Counted from the first letter of the stretch, positions 49,401 to 58,221 are shown. The stretch is DNA of 64,000 nt from Lutacidiplasma sp049802875 (GCA_049802875.1 JBARNH010000036.1:1-64000), one strand, 5' to 3'. Numbers and translations: made by a program. The notes: generated by a model not told the origin, from the letters alone.

Positions 49401-51395
49401 CCGATCTCCCCGGCCGTCGACGTCGGTCAATCCGTGACCCTGTACTCGAATCCGTCCGGCGGAACCCTGCCCTACAGCCTCCAATGGTATTCATCGACCT
49501 CGGGGACCGGGTCCTGCAACTCGGGCACCCCGCTCGGGACCGCCGCAACGCAACCACTCTCCCCCACGACGAGCGCGTACTATTGCTACTCGGTGACGGA
49601 CAGCGCCCACTCGAAGGTGACGCAACTCTCGGGGTGGAACGGGGTATTGGTAGATCCCACTCTCACCCCGCCCGCGACGCCGATCTCGAGCACCACGGCG
49701 CTCGACGCCAATCAAGCGTGGACGATCACCGGGATCATTCCGTCGACGGGGACGCCCACGTACTCCTGGCAGTGGCTGATCTCCGTCGCGGGCGGCGCCT
49801 TCGCGAACGCGACCCAGTGCGCGACGAACAACGGCACCGGGGCCCAACGCGAGGCCCCCGAAAGCTGTACCATCGCTCCGAACACGTTGACGTCGGGGGA
49901 AAGCTATGCCCTTGAATTTCTGGTGAGGGACAATGCCACGCTTCCCGAGACCGGGACGTCCCCCGCGTCGCCGACGCTGGCGGTCTCTCCCGCACTGACA
50001 GCGCCCCCCGCGCCGATCCCCAGCGCGACGCTGCTCGATTCGGACCTGCCGTTGACGGTCACCGGAATCATCCCAATGACCGGGACGCCCGCCTACTCCT
50101 GGCAGTGGCTGATCTCCGTTGGCGGCGGGGCCTACGTGGACGCGACGGAGTGCTCGGTGAACAGTGGCTCGGGCGCAGCGGCCGGCGCGACGGAGATCTG
50201 CAACATCACGGCCGGAACCCTGACCGCGGGCCAGACGTACGCGTTCGAGTTCCTGGTGACCGACAGCGCCTCGACGCCGGAGTCCCAACCGTCGGCGGCC
50301 TCCCCGACCGTCAGCCCGAATCCGGCCTTCTCCGCGGGCTCTGCCTCACCGGGCGCCCCCGCCATCGATTCGGGTCAATCTGTCACGTTGACCGCCAACC
50401 CCTCCGGGGGCTCGGGCGCCTACGCCTATCAGTGGTACTCGGGGAGCACGGCGAGCGGCTGTACCGGATTGGGCTCGCCGATCAGCGGGGCGACCGCCTC
50501 GACGTTTGCCGCTTCGCCCACGACCTCGACGTACTATTGCTACGTGGTCGAGGACACGACCTCGGCCACCGCGACCTCCCTCGCAGTGCAAATCATCGTG
50601 AATCCGGCGCTCACCCCGTCCAACTCCCCGACCAGCAGTGCCACGAATGTGGCCGCCAACGAGGAGTTGACCTTGACCGCGGGGATGCCTTCCACGGGGA
50701 CTCCGGACTACTCGTGGCAGTGGCTCGTCTCGGTGGACGGCGGCCCGTTCGAGGACGCCACCCAATGCGCGCTGAACACCGGATCGGGCGCGATCGCGGG
50801 CGCCACGGAGAGCTGTGCGATCGCCCCTGGGACCCTGACCGCGGGGGATACGTACGCCTTTGAGCTTCGGATCTCCGACAGTTCCGCGACCCCTGCCACT
50901 CAGACCTCGCTCGCGACCGCGACGATCACCGTCGGGGCGGCTTCGGCATCACCCCCCGCTGCCAGCTTTCCCTGGTTCTGGGTCTATGCCGCTATCACTC
51001 TCGCAGCGATCGCCGCGATCGTGGTCCTGACTCTCTTCACGTGGCGGAAGCGCCGCCGCGCTCCGCCGAGCGTCCCCCCCACGGTCACGGGAGTCGCGGA
51101 AGAATCACCCTCGGCTGCCAGCGCGCCGGCGCGTCCGGGTCCGGTCTACCTCGAGATGCCGCCGGCCTATGCCCCCCCAGCCCCGCCGGCATCCCGTCCA
51201 ACGGTGGCCGCCGAAGCCGTGGTCTCCCCACCAGCTCCTCCCCCTACTCCGACTCGAGTGCCCGAGTCCGAAGTCGATCAGGTGATGGCCGAGATCGAGA
51301 GGATCAGCACCGAGATCGCGAAGCGACCCCCCAAAAAGGGGGCCGATGGTACCACCAACGGCGGGGCCTCGTCGCCGAGCGCGGCGGACGAGTGA
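46401..51395 (+). CDS. Giant anchored surface protein of 14 Ig-like domains
   Basis: This 1664-residue protein has a signal/TM segment (about residues 17-37). About 14 Ig/PKD-like domains of 95-125 residues follow, in two types. Type A opens with SPxIDxGQSVTL and has PPYSYQWY. Type B opens with ALDADQAMTVTG and has STGTPxYxWQW. Nearly all contain two Cys. After them come PPAASFPWFWVYAAITLAAI (TM, about 1520-1545), WRKRRRAPP, a long Pro-rich cytosolic tail and a final helix, VDQVMAEIERISTEIAKR. It is probably an adhesin or S-layer component; glycosylation and function are inferred. Confidence 0.87.
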   Translation: MYARCRSPTNPKIGLVRLGFLIALGVGLLASTGLVVSAASSPAPGTVRGSPPVASDLMLIAGTILPASPSIDNGQSVLLSSAVSGGTPPYTYAWYESPDGAGPCPGDGGQVGGNSSTVDTGALTSGGGPYYYCYTVTDNSSDAAGSAWDPLTVNPVLGAGAATPASPVIDYGQSVTLTANPSSGSPPYSDQWYWSSTNGGSCGSGTPLKVGSSQSTGSEITGPGTYYYCYLVTDSSVGDQGAESASSGWDGITVNSALSAPAISVAPMTIDSGQKATLSTTTSFTGGTGPYSCEWLSEAPGGNYANLGSSFGCSPGDLPTVGTGTLSPTGTWSFELQVTDSSGTPNTATSGAVTVAVASALGTPSVNPLNPSIDVGQSVAFTSDWSGGLPDYMATLNSGSSATCSADTVEVQTLSSLPGGSASFAAVSPASDIDYCIVVTDSSTGAPAASETSSVSRVVVHSALTAPAAPMPSAASLDADQSMTVGGTIPSTGTPSYAWQWLVSINGGSYKDATQCGTSASGSGASAGASETCSIPINTLTASSSYNFELQVTDGASSPESATSPASSTVTVNSAFSAGSVSPSSPSIDSGQSITLSTNPSGGTTPYSYQWYSSAKGSGACDAGTTHGTGATQVVTPSATTHYCYTASDSSHPPVMQSSSWDGVTVNPALSSGAASPGSPTIDFGQSITLSGNPASGTPPYSYQWYASDSSSGSCASGTPLGTNPTQATGTEITGPGSFYFCYVAADSSLADGGHESAPSAWDRVTVNPTLSAPSAPTVTAPALDVNQALSASGTVPSTGTAPYGWQWLMAVNGGTYADASLCAVAHGSGAPAGGTETCGIAGGALTTGDNYAFELKITDTAPTPATAVSAASSTVTVHPALTAAGAPTPSSTALDADQAMTVTGKLASTGTPNYAWQWLISINAGADVDAAQCGASASGTGAVGGATETCTIPGDTLTASTSYTFELKVTDSASTPEVTTSAASSKVTTSSALTAGLATPISPAVDVGQSVTLYSNPSGGTLPYSLQWYSSTSGTGSCNSGTPLGTAATQPLSPTTSAYYCYSVTDSAHSKVTQLSGWNGVLVDPTLTPPATPISSTTALDANQAWTITGIIPSTGTPTYSWQWLISVAGGAFANATQCATNNGTGAQREAPESCTIAPNTLTSGESYALEFLVRDNATLPETGTSPASPTLAVSPALTAPPAPIPSATLLDSDLPLTVTGIIPMTGTPAYSWQWLISVGGGAYVDATECSVNSGSGAAAGATEICNITAGTLTAGQTYAFEFLVTDSASTPESQPSAASPTVSPNPAFSAGSASPGAPAIDSGQSVTLTANPSGGSGAYAYQWYSGSTASGCTGLGSPISGATASTFAASPTTSTYYCYVVEDTTSATATSLAVQIIVNPALTPSNSPTSSATNVAANEELTLTAGMPSTGTPDYSWQWLVSVDGGPFEDATQCALNTGSGAIAGATESCAIAPGTLTAGDTYAFELRISDSSATPATQTSLATATITVGAASASPPAASFPWFWVYAAITLAAIAAIVVLTLFTWRKRRRAPPSVPPTVTGVAEESPSAASAPARPGPVYLEMPPAYAPPAPPASRPTVAAEAVVSPPAPPPTPTRVPESEVDQVMAEIERISTEIAKRPPKKGADGTTNGGASSPSAADE

Positions 51396-51466
51396 GACCG
51401 CTCGGGTCCCGCCTCCCCGCATGCGAAGCCCGCGAGGGGAGAAGGGGCGTCGGTTTTTCGGTGCCC

Positions 51467-53443
51467 TCAGACTGCACCGGGCGGAGGCCCGCCGGCGCTC
51501 GGAGGGGGCGGTGACGAATCCCCCGGACCCTCCGACCAAGGGGAGCCGGGATTGCTGGCGGGCGGCGCGGGCGGTGTCATCGCCGCGGGGGTCGGAACGG
51601 CCTCAACCCCTCCCTTTCGTCGCCGAGACACTAGGATGCCCACCATCAAGCCCACGATCCCCGCCACGATGATAAGGAGCAGTTCCTCGACCGTGCTCAG
51701 CGGCGACGAGCTCCCGGACGTGCTGGTGCCACCCTTCGTCGCGGGAGGGACCGCGAAGAATCCGATCCCTACGTTCTCGCCTCCCCCATGGACCGCTACC
51801 GAACCCTGCGTCGGGGTGTCGTTGTATCCACCCACGGCCGCGACGACGTAGGAGAACGTCCCGTTCGGCTCGGTGAACGTGATCGTGCCGTTGTTTGGAC
51901 TGGAATGGGCGACGCCTCCAAGGGTCACCGACCACGCGGAGGTCCCGGGCAGTCCGCTCGAGGTGAACGTCACGGTGTAGGTGACTTCGGTCATCGTCAA
52001 GTTTACGGTGAGGTTTCCGTCATCGACTGACGCGACCCCCGACGCGGGGGTGACGGTGTATCCGGGGATGGCGGGGACGGTCCAAGAATAACTTCCGTTC
52101 TCGCGGTCCACCTCGACGCTCGTTCCGGTGCTCGCGTACGGCGTCGAGCCCACGAGGACCGACCAGGCGGTCGTGCCCGGGAGACCTTTCGCCTGGAACG
52201 AGATCCGATAGGTCGACGGGATGAACTCCAGGACGCGGTTGTTCCCGGTGTCGGCCACCCAGAGCGCGCCGTTCGGCCCCACGAAGGCACCGAACGGTCC
52301 GGCGATCGCCGTGGCGTTGTCGCCAGATACATCGGCGGTCAGATTCGTCTGTCCGACGACCACCGACGCGTTCTCGAACGTGGAGAACGGCGGGAGGAAT
52401 TCGACCACGCGGTTCCCCGCAAAGTCGGAGACCCACAGGTTCCCGCGCGGATCGACGGAGACGCTGACCGCAATGCCGAACGCGCCCGCTCCCGTGGCGG
52501 TGTTGCCGGTGAACGAGGACTGGCCGAGAAGGTGGGTCGCCCCTTCCCCCGTCGAGAACGGAGCATCAAATCCGAGGACGCGATCGTTACCGGAGTCCGC
52601 GACCCACAGAATACCCCCGGAATAGTCGATGCCTTGGGGGTCGGAGAGGTTCGATGCGGAGAGCCCATATCGGCTCGTCGTAAAGTTGGATTGGCCTAGC
52701 ACCAGGGAGGCGTTCATTCCGTTGGAGAACGGAGGGACGAATTCGACCACGCGGTCGTTTTCCGCGTCCACGACCCAGAGGTCACCGTGCGAGTCGAGGG
52801 TCAGGCCCACCGGGCGCGAGAGATTCTGTGCCGAAGTTCCCGACTGGTCACCGTTGAAGGTGCTCTGCCCCAACACTAGCAACGCCGCCTGGCCGTCAGT
52901 AAAGGGGGGTACAAACTCCAGGACGCGGCTGTTGTCGAAATCCGACACCCAAAGATCGCCGTGAGAGTCGAAGGTACAGGCGGCCGGAAGTCGCGTGCCC
53001 GTGGCGGTCGCATTGGGGCCTTTCGCCGTGAAGTTCGGCTGGCCAAGGACGATCGACGCCGCCTCCCCCGTGGAGAATGGCGGGGTGAACTCGGTGATCC
53101 GGTTGTCGCCCAGGCTCGGTACCCAGAGGTTGCCCCGAGAGTCGTTGCACGGGAATTCCACGTCGGGCCCGAAGGAGGTGGCATTGGCGCTCCCCGTCTG
53201 GTCGGTGGCGTTCCAGACCGTCCCATTCCATCGAGTCGTCAGATTGTTTGCACCCAGCGCGATGCTCGCGGCCATGTGGGTATAGAACGGGTTGGGAGGA
53301 GGTGAGGGGAGGGGAGCGATCGGGAGATGGAGTGCGGCAGGAGCCGCCACCGGCGGGTCTGCGGCGGCCAACGAGGGGCCGAGGGAACTGAGGAGCAGAG
53401 CGAGTACGCCGAACACGGTCCCGTACGTCATCAGCCGCGACAT
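51467..53443 (-). CDS. NHL-repeat surface protein with C-terminal TM anchor
   Basis: This 658-residue protein has a signal peptide (MSRLMTYGTVFGVLALLL). About six NHL-type repeats follow, each with GNLWVSDFxxNRVxEFxPPF and ASxVLGQxxFT, probably forming a beta-propeller. Two 75-residue domains come next with SGLPGTSAWSVTLGG, then a TM helix near the end (VEELLLIIVAGIVGLMVGIL), RRRKGG and a Pro-rich tail. ATG 53443 is chosen because the TATA box at 53469-53476 lies 29 bp upstream; the frame is open to 53542. It is convergent with the giant surface protein (71 bp). Confidence 0.87.
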   Translation of the reverse strand: MSRLMTYGTVFGVLALLLSSLGPSLAAADPPVAAPAALHLPIAPLPSPPPNPFYTHMAASIALGANNLTTRWNGTVWNATDQTGSANATSFGPDVEFPCNDSRGNLWVPSLGDNRITEFTPPFSTGEAASIVLGQPNFTAKGPNATATGTRLPAACTFDSHGDLWVSDFDNSRVLEFVPPFTDGQAALLVLGQSTFNGDQSGTSAQNLSRPVGLTLDSHGDLWVVDAENDRVVEFVPPFSNGMNASLVLGQSNFTTSRYGLSASNLSDPQGIDYSGGILWVADSGNDRVLGFDAPFSTGEGATHLLGQSSFTGNTATGAGAFGIAVSVSVDPRGNLWVSDFAGNRVVEFLPPFSTFENASVVVGQTNLTADVSGDNATAIAGPFGAFVGPNGALWVADTGNNRVLEFIPSTYRISFQAKGLPGTTAWSVLVGSTPYASTGTSVEVDRENGSYSWTVPAIPGYTVTPASGVASVDDGNLTVNLTMTEVTYTVTFTSSGLPGTSAWSVTLGGVAHSSPNNGTITFTEPNGTFSYVVAAVGGYNDTPTQGSVAVHGGGENVGIGFFAVPPATKGGTSTSGSSSPLSTVEELLLIIVAGIVGLMVGILVSRRRKGGVEAVPTPAAMTPPAPPASNPGSPWSEGPGDSSPPPPSAGGPPPGAV

Positions 53444-53468
53444 GGACGAATAACTTCGAACTTCTCCC

Positions 53469-53476
53469 TTATAATG
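53469..53476 (-). promoter_or_regulatory. TATA box of the NHL-repeat surface protein
   Basis: Minus-strand CATTATAA is centred about 29 bp before ATG 53443, giving a leaderless or nearly leaderless message and fixing the start. Confidence 0.6.
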
Positions 53477-53608
53477 CATCCGACGTGATTTCGGTGCCCT
53501 CGGCGCCGGTTCTCTGGGGTCGGGGGGATTTCCGGGACTCATGGGGGCGGGCCCGGGGTGGCGGTAAGATTCGGGGCTGCCCGGAGGTTTCGATTCGACC
53601 GTTACGCC

Positions 53609-54727
53609 CTACGGCCCGATCGCTTGGCGGAGATCGTCCACTAGGTCGTCGGGGTGCTCCAGCCCCACCGACGCTCGAAGGAGATTCTGGGGGGCCGTGG
53701 ACTCCTTGCCCTCGCTGGAGGCGCGGTGCTCGATCAGACTCTCGACCCCTCCAAGGCTCGTCGCGTTTATGAACAGGTTTACCCGGGACGCCACCCGAAG
53801 CGCCGCTTCGCGACCTCCGCGCACCGCGAAGGATAGCATCCCGCCGAAGTGAGACATTTGACGCTGAGCTACGTCGTGTCCGGCATGGGAGGCCAGACCT
53901 GGATAGTACACCGTCTCAACCGATGGCAGGTCGACCAGGGCGGACGCGACTGCCATTGCATTCATCGAGTGGCGTTCCATCCGACACGGCAGCGTGCGGA
54001 GTCCGCGGAGGACCAACCAGGAGTTGAACGGCGATCCCACGGCCCCGAGGACCCGGCGGGTTTCGAACAGCGGTTGGATGGATTCGCGTGTCCGACCCAC
54101 GACGCAACCCCCTTGGACGTCACTGTGGCCGCCGCAGTACTTAGTTGTCGAGTGAAGGACCAGGTCGGCGCCGAGCGATAACGGCCGCTGCAAGATCGGG
54201 GTTGCGAACGTATTGTCGACCAGGAGACGGGCACCCGCCGCGTGCGCCAGCTCGGACACCCGCCGAAGGTCCACGATCTTTAGAAGGGGGTTTGACGGCG
54301 TTTCGACCCAGACGAGTTTCGTGTTCGGCCGAAGGTGCCGTCCTACCTGCGTCGGATCCCCCATGTCGACGAACGTGCCCTCGATGCCCCAGGTGGGCAG
54401 ATAATCGCGAGCGACGGCCCGCATCGTGTGGTAGATGTCGTCGCAGAACAGCACGTGGGATCCTCGGGGAAGGTTCTGGAGCACCGCGGCCGCCGCCGCC
54501 ATTCCGGACGCGAACACCACGGCCGACTCCCCCCCTTCCAGTTCTCGGAGGGCGAACTCCAGTCGAGACTGAACGGGGTTCTCGTCTCGGATGTAGTGAA
54601 ATCCGTGCAGCACCTCCGAGGCGGGTCCGTGTTCGAACGTAGTAGAGAGATTGAGCGGTGGAGTGACGGCTCCCGTAGAGGGGTCTACGTCGCCCCCGGC
54701 CTTCACCGCGATGGTCTCCAGCTTCAT
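53609..54727 (-). CDS. Cystathionine gamma-synthase/lyase family PLP enzyme
   Basis: This 372-residue Cys/Met-metabolism enzyme has TPPLNLSTTFEHG, then GGESAVVFASGMAAAAAVLQ and WVETPSNPLLKIVDL. The PLP lysine lies in LHSTTKYCGGHSDVQGG (near 190), and SLGGVESLIEHRAS closes the domain, as in MetB/MetC/MGL. The exact reaction (gamma-synthase, gamma-lyase or O-acetylhomoserine sulfhydrylase) cannot be told from these motifs. The ATG is preceded by GGAGGG. It stands alone. Confidence 0.93.
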   Translation of the reverse strand: MKLETIAVKAGGDVDPSTGAVTPPLNLSTTFEHGPASEVLHGFHYIRDENPVQSRLEFALRELEGGESAVVFASGMAAAAAVLQNLPRGSHVLFCDDIYHTMRAVARDYLPTWGIEGTFVDMGDPTQVGRHLRPNTKLVWVETPSNPLLKIVDLRRVSELAHAAGARLLVDNTFATPILQRPLSLGADLVLHSTTKYCGGHSDVQGGCVVGRTRESIQPLFETRRVLGAVGSPFNSWLVLRGLRTLPCRMERHSMNAMAVASALVDLPSVETVYYPGLASHAGHDVAQRQMSHFGGMLSFAVRGGREAALRVASRVNLFINATSLGGVESLIEHRASSEGKESTAPQNLLRASVGLEHPDDLVDDLRQAIGP

Positions 54728-54973
54728 TCCTGGCCCTCCGTCGATGAGATGATCGGGTCCCTTTGACTCGGGAGACCTCGTCGACAGTTTTTCGGTGCAT
54801 TCCTTTCGGAGGCCGTCATGAACGAGGCGGAAGCTTCCACTTCGTTAAACTCGTTCGGACCGAAGTCGCATTGCCGTCACCCCGAATCCGGGGTCCCTAC
54901 CACTTGCGGGACCTTCCACTTTCAACCGAGGGGAGGTCCCGGGGGTCGGGGTAGGGTGTAGCCCCCCGAACCG

Positions 54974-55651
54974 CTATGCTTCGAGCGCCGGCGATCCCTC
55001 GGCCGGTGGGTTCGGGTCGGGGGTGACCGGACCCTGGGAGGCGACGGGCGCCCGAGGAGGTTTGGCCGAACGACTCGGCGAAGGCGCGGCCGGAGCGCTC
55101 TGGCGGCGCAACAGTCCGGCGGCCTGGAGTTCGGAAGTGATCTTCTGGACGGCCAGCGCGACGTCCGAGGGCCGGCGAGCTCCCGTGCAGACCAGTTTGC
55201 CGCTGCCAAATAGGAGCACGACCACCTTGGGCTCGTCGAGACGGCACACCAATCCCGGGAACTGCTCGGGTTCGTACTCCACCCGGTCGAGGCCGAGCGT
55301 GATCGCGATCGAGTTGAGGTTGATCTCGCTCTCGAGATTGGAGGTCGCGACGATGTTCTGGATCTCGATCTTCGGGGGCTTCAGGTTCCGTTGACCGGTC
55401 TTACGAATGAGTTCCGATATCGTCCGAATCGATTCGTCCACCTGCTTCCAGCTCTTGCCGCCGGTACAGACGACCTTGCCCGAGTGAAAGAGCAGGATCG
55501 CCGTTTTGGGCTGCTTCAAGCGGTAGATCAGCCCCGGGAACTCCGCGGGCTCGTACTCTGCACCATCGAGCGCGAGAGCGATCTTTTGCAGGTCAAGTTC
55601 GGCGCCGAGCGAGGTGGACGCGACTACGTTCTCAATCCGAATCCGAGTCAT
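54974..55651 (-). CDS. tbp: TATA-binding protein (TBP) with a Pro/Ala-rich C-terminal tail
   Basis: This 225-residue protein has the two direct repeats of TBP. Repeat 1 (about residues 3-88) has IENVVASTSLGAELDL, EFPGLIYRL and LLFHSGKVVCTG. Repeat 2 (about 93-180) has IQNIVATSNLESEINL, QFPGLVCRL and LLFGSGKLVCTG. It binds TATA boxes and recruits TFB and RNA polymerase. Archaeal TBPs usually end soon after repeat 2, often with a short acidic tail. Here about 45 residues rich in Pro, Ala and Ser follow. Its own promoter has three TATA-like elements. Confidence 0.96.
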   Translation of the reverse strand: MTRIRIENVVASTSLGAELDLQKIALALDGAEYEPAEFPGLIYRLKQPKTAILLFHSGKVVCTGGKSWKQVDESIRTISELIRKTGQRNLKPPKIEIQNIVATSNLESEINLNSIAITLGLDRVEYEPEQFPGLVCRLDEPKVVVLLFGSGKLVCTGARRPSDVALAVQKITSELQAAGLLRRQSAPAAPSPSRSAKPPRAPVASQGPVTPDPNPPAEGSPALEA

Positions 55652-55657
55652 GGGCGG

Positions 55658-55686
55658 TTATATACTGTTTAAATAGGTATATAAGG
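55658..55686 (-). promoter_or_regulatory. tbp: Triple TATA region upstream of tbp
   Basis: Three AT-rich elements lie in a row: GTTATATAC (55658-55666), GTTTAAATA (55667-55675) and GGTATATAAG (55676-55685). Only the distal one is at the right distance (about 30 bp from its centre to ATG 55651) to be the working promoter. The two nearer ones overlap the start-site region, so TBP bound there could repress its own gene. Confidence 0.55.
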
Positions 55687-55762
55687 GAGCCTGCCCCGCC
55701 CACCCCTCCCCTCCGCGGTTTTGCGGCCCCGAGGGCTTCGCACCGGTCGCGCCCGCTCGCGA

Positions 55763-56578
55763 TCAGATCCTGCGCGCGGTGTACAGGGGAGTCAGCACGG
55801 GGATCTCTACGTTGCCGCCGAATTGTTCGTCCACGACCCGTCCAAGTTCGGAGAGGAACCATCGGCGTTTCTTGGGCGGAAGGACGAGGACGTCCGAGAA
55901 CGTTCCCCAGAGCGCGCTGACCCGGGCGGTGTCGAGTTTCACCCTCCAATGAAAGTCCTGTCGAGATACTCGGTCGAATCGATCGACCGATTTGATCGCT
56001 CCGATGCGGCGCTTGCGGTCCCGAGCGGCGAACGCTCGCGGGACTTCCTCCCCCCGCGTCCGTTGGCCGGCGAGCTCGCGGTAGAGGGGTTGGAGAGCGT
56101 GCCGGAAGGAGCCGGAGCGATAGGGATCGCCGTGCAGACTATTCCAAGCCGCCCACCAACCGCCGGGCTTCAGCGCTCGAGCCACCCTTCGTAGTGCCAG
56201 CCTCTCGCTCGTCCAGTGAAAGCTGGACGCCGCGACTCCCAAGTCGAACGCCGCTCGGGGGAGGACGGCTCGCTCGAACCGCTCGGTGAGGATCTGTACT
56301 TGCCGTTTGCGCCACCCGAGCGATTTCTCGAGAAAGTGGGCAAGCCGACGGTCGGGTTCGATCAACGTCACCGGATGGGCTCCCCAACGCAAGAGCTCCC
56401 GAGTGGCGATTCCTGTCCCGGGTCCGATTTCGAAAGCGACGGTGCCCGAGCGCAGGCCGCACCGAGTCGAGAGGATCTCGTAGACCTGCCTCGGGTAGGG
56501 GAGGCGGGCCCGGTCGAATGCCCCCGGGTCCCGACCGAAGACGCCGGCCCGCACCCTTCGAGTGATTCTTGGAGCCAC
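55763..56578 (-). CDS. Class I SAM-dependent methyltransferase
   Basis: This protein of about 271 residues has SAM motif I VAFEIGPGTGIATRELL, then VTLIEPDRRL, then FDLGVAASSFHWT and ALKPGGWWAAW. The C-terminal half is basic (RKRRIG, PPKKRR). The open frame begins at TTG 56596, but the TATA-like TCTTATTC (56602-56609) is too close to it and fits GTG 56578 as a leaderless start. The substrate is unknown. Confidence 0.82.
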   Translation of the reverse strand: MAPRITRRVRAGVFGRDPGAFDRARLPYPRQVYEILSTRCGLRSGTVAFEIGPGTGIATRELLRWGAHPVTLIEPDRRLAHFLEKSLGWRKRQVQILTERFERAVLPRAAFDLGVAASSFHWTSERLALRRVARALKPGGWWAAWNSLHGDPYRSGSFRHALQPLYRELAGQRTRGEEVPRAFAARDRKRRIGAIKSVDRFDRVSRQDFHWRVKLDTARVSALWGTFSDVLVLPPKKRRWFLSELGRVVDEQFGGNVEIPVLTPLYTARRI

Positions 56579-56761
56579 GACCTCCCGAGTGTTCAACGCG
56601 AATAAGACCCCAAGGACCGGGTTCGCGGAATGCTGGCTCTCGATCGACGGGGGCTGGGTTCGGACCGAGGCATCGAGCGTTGGGGAGTCACGCAGGATGT
56701 GTCGTTCCAGACCCTCCGACTCGGGGGCAGTCTGCGGGCAACGGGCGACCGATCGCTTCGA

Positions 56762-57208
56762 CTAGTCGGACAGAAACTTATCCAGCGCTTCCGCCGTGAA
56801 GCTCTGGATGCCCTCGAGGCGACGACCGTCCGGCCGAACGAGCACCGGAAATTGATGCAAGTGATGGAGGTGTTCCTCGATCACACGCCGCAGGGCGGAT
56901 TCCTTTCCCACATCGACCACGTGGAGGGTCTTGCCTTTCGCGCGGATCTGGTCCCACGCGCGGCGGATCGCATCCTCTTCGGCCTCGGGAAGCTCCTTTG
57001 CCCGCACCGGCTTGTTCGCGAAGTTCTCTTGGTCAATTGGATAACCCGACAGTCTCCCGGCCGCCGCGGGGTAGCTCGGCATAGTACTGTAACCATTCGC
57101 TCGATACGCACGAACGAACTCCTCGTGGGAGTCCGGTGGAAGAACTTTTACGATGGTATCCTCCGACTTGATGTACATCAGCACGTCCCGCGCGTCCAAT
57201 TCCTTCAT
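56762..57208 (-). CDS. Hypothetical protein, possible thioredoxin-like C-terminus
   Basis: This 148-residue protein starts at ATG 57208 (GGCGGAG seven bases upstream; TATA-like GTTTACAT near 57240). The C-terminal half reads KTLHVVDVGKES, a helix RVIEEHLHHL, then HQFPVLVRPDGRRLEG and a final helix. This is the strand-helix-cisPro-strand order of thioredoxin/glutaredoxin folds, but there is no CxxC. The N-terminal half is unrecognised. The frame upstream to TTG 57262 is less likely coding. Confidence 0.6.
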   Translation of the reverse strand: MKELDARDVLMYIKSEDTIVKVLPPDSHEEFVRAYRANGYSTMPSYPAAAGRLSGYPIDQENFANKPVRAKELPEAEEDAIRRAWDQIRAKGKTLHVVDVGKESALRRVIEEHLHHLHQFPVLVRPDGRRLEGIQSFTAEALDKFLSD

Positions 57209-57336
57209 CGAGAGCTCCGCCCACCCCACGCCGTGCGGTATGTAAACAATTCCGCGGAGCAAGGGGCCGGATCTGCTCCGGCGCGCAGCGGCAAGAGGTC
57301 ATCCGTCGGTTGGGACCGTTCAGTCCCGGGTCTCCC

Positions 57337-58221
57337 CTATTTCCACTCGGCCAGGGCGACGATGTCCTCTAGAAGAGCCACCGGAGGTTCGGACCCGAAC
57401 GACCCTGTGTCGAAGAAGCGGTAGAACCCCTGGCGAGGGGTCTCCGGTCGGAACGCGATGTGCCACGCGGCGGCGAGACCGAGAGGGGTCAGCGAGAGTT
57501 CCGGGGGAAACGGCTCGGACCAATCCAGTTTCACTGAACTTCCGAGATTGCCCAGACCGAGCGATCCCACCCGCTTACCCGTCATCTTCCAACGGGCGAT
57601 GACCAACCCGTTCCAAGCTTCGGGGTGCAACGTCACCTGCGCGGTCGCCAAGGGGGTGAACGCCAGACCTTGGTCGCTCCACTCGGGCGGGGGGGGCACC
57701 GACTTGCGTCCGGAGGACCGGGAGGTGGCGCCGATTTCGACCGCCACGGGTCGCTGGCTGTACCAGGAGGATTTCAATCCCTCACCGGGGCCGGCCACCC
57801 AGGTCACGCGACTGCTCGAGTCCGAGAATAGCGGCTGGACCCCCAAGTTCGCGTGGTGGGCCCCGTACATCCAGATCTGTTCGTGGGGTCGCCCCCGTCC
57901 GACGCTTTTGCTCCAGAACGGGATGTCTCCGATCCAGACGATCCGGCCCCCGGCGTCCAGGTATTCCCGAACGGGATTGTTGGCCGAAGCGTCCGGACAG
58001 AGTTCAAACGGGACGAGATCCTGGGAGAAGGCCAGTACGGAACGAGTCGCAGTGGAACCCTTCTTCCGGTCGAGGAGCCACCCCGCGAGTCCCGAGGCGT
58101 CGACCCTTTCGTATTCGCGATCAGCGAGGTACCGGGTGATCCCCTTCCCCCAGGTCTCCTTGTCGATCCAGGATGAATCGTGCTCCTCGTCGAAGTATAC
58201 GGCACGGTATGCCTCCGCCAT
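57337..58221 (-). CDS. Cytosolic protein with ThuA/GATase1-like pattern, next to cassette copy 2
   Basis: This 294-residue protein has no signal or TM segment. It opens with YRAVYFDEEHDSSW, then SVLAFSQDLVPFEL and VREYLDAGGRIVWIGDIPFW. The last is very like the GGRLAWIG and GGTLVWFADTIGYYS blocks of the two exported cassette proteins. A shared Rossmannoid fold is inferred. The C-terminal half is beta-rich (VTLHPEAWNGLVIARWKM). It lies 183 bp downstream of the second exported protein on the same strand. The function is unknown. Confidence 0.65.
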   Translation of the reverse strand: MAEAYRAVYFDEEHDSSWIDKETWGKGITRYLADREYERVDASGLAGWLLDRKKGSTATRSVLAFSQDLVPFELCPDASANNPVREYLDAGGRIVWIGDIPFWSKSVGRGRPHEQIWMYGAHHANLGVQPLFSDSSSRVTWVAGPGEGLKSSWYSQRPVAVEIGATSRSSGRKSVPPPPEWSDQGLAFTPLATAQVTLHPEAWNGLVIARWKMTGKRVGSLGLGNLGSSVKLDWSEPFPPELSLTPLGLAAAWHIAFRPETPRQGFYRFFDTGSFGSEPPVALLEDIVALAEWK

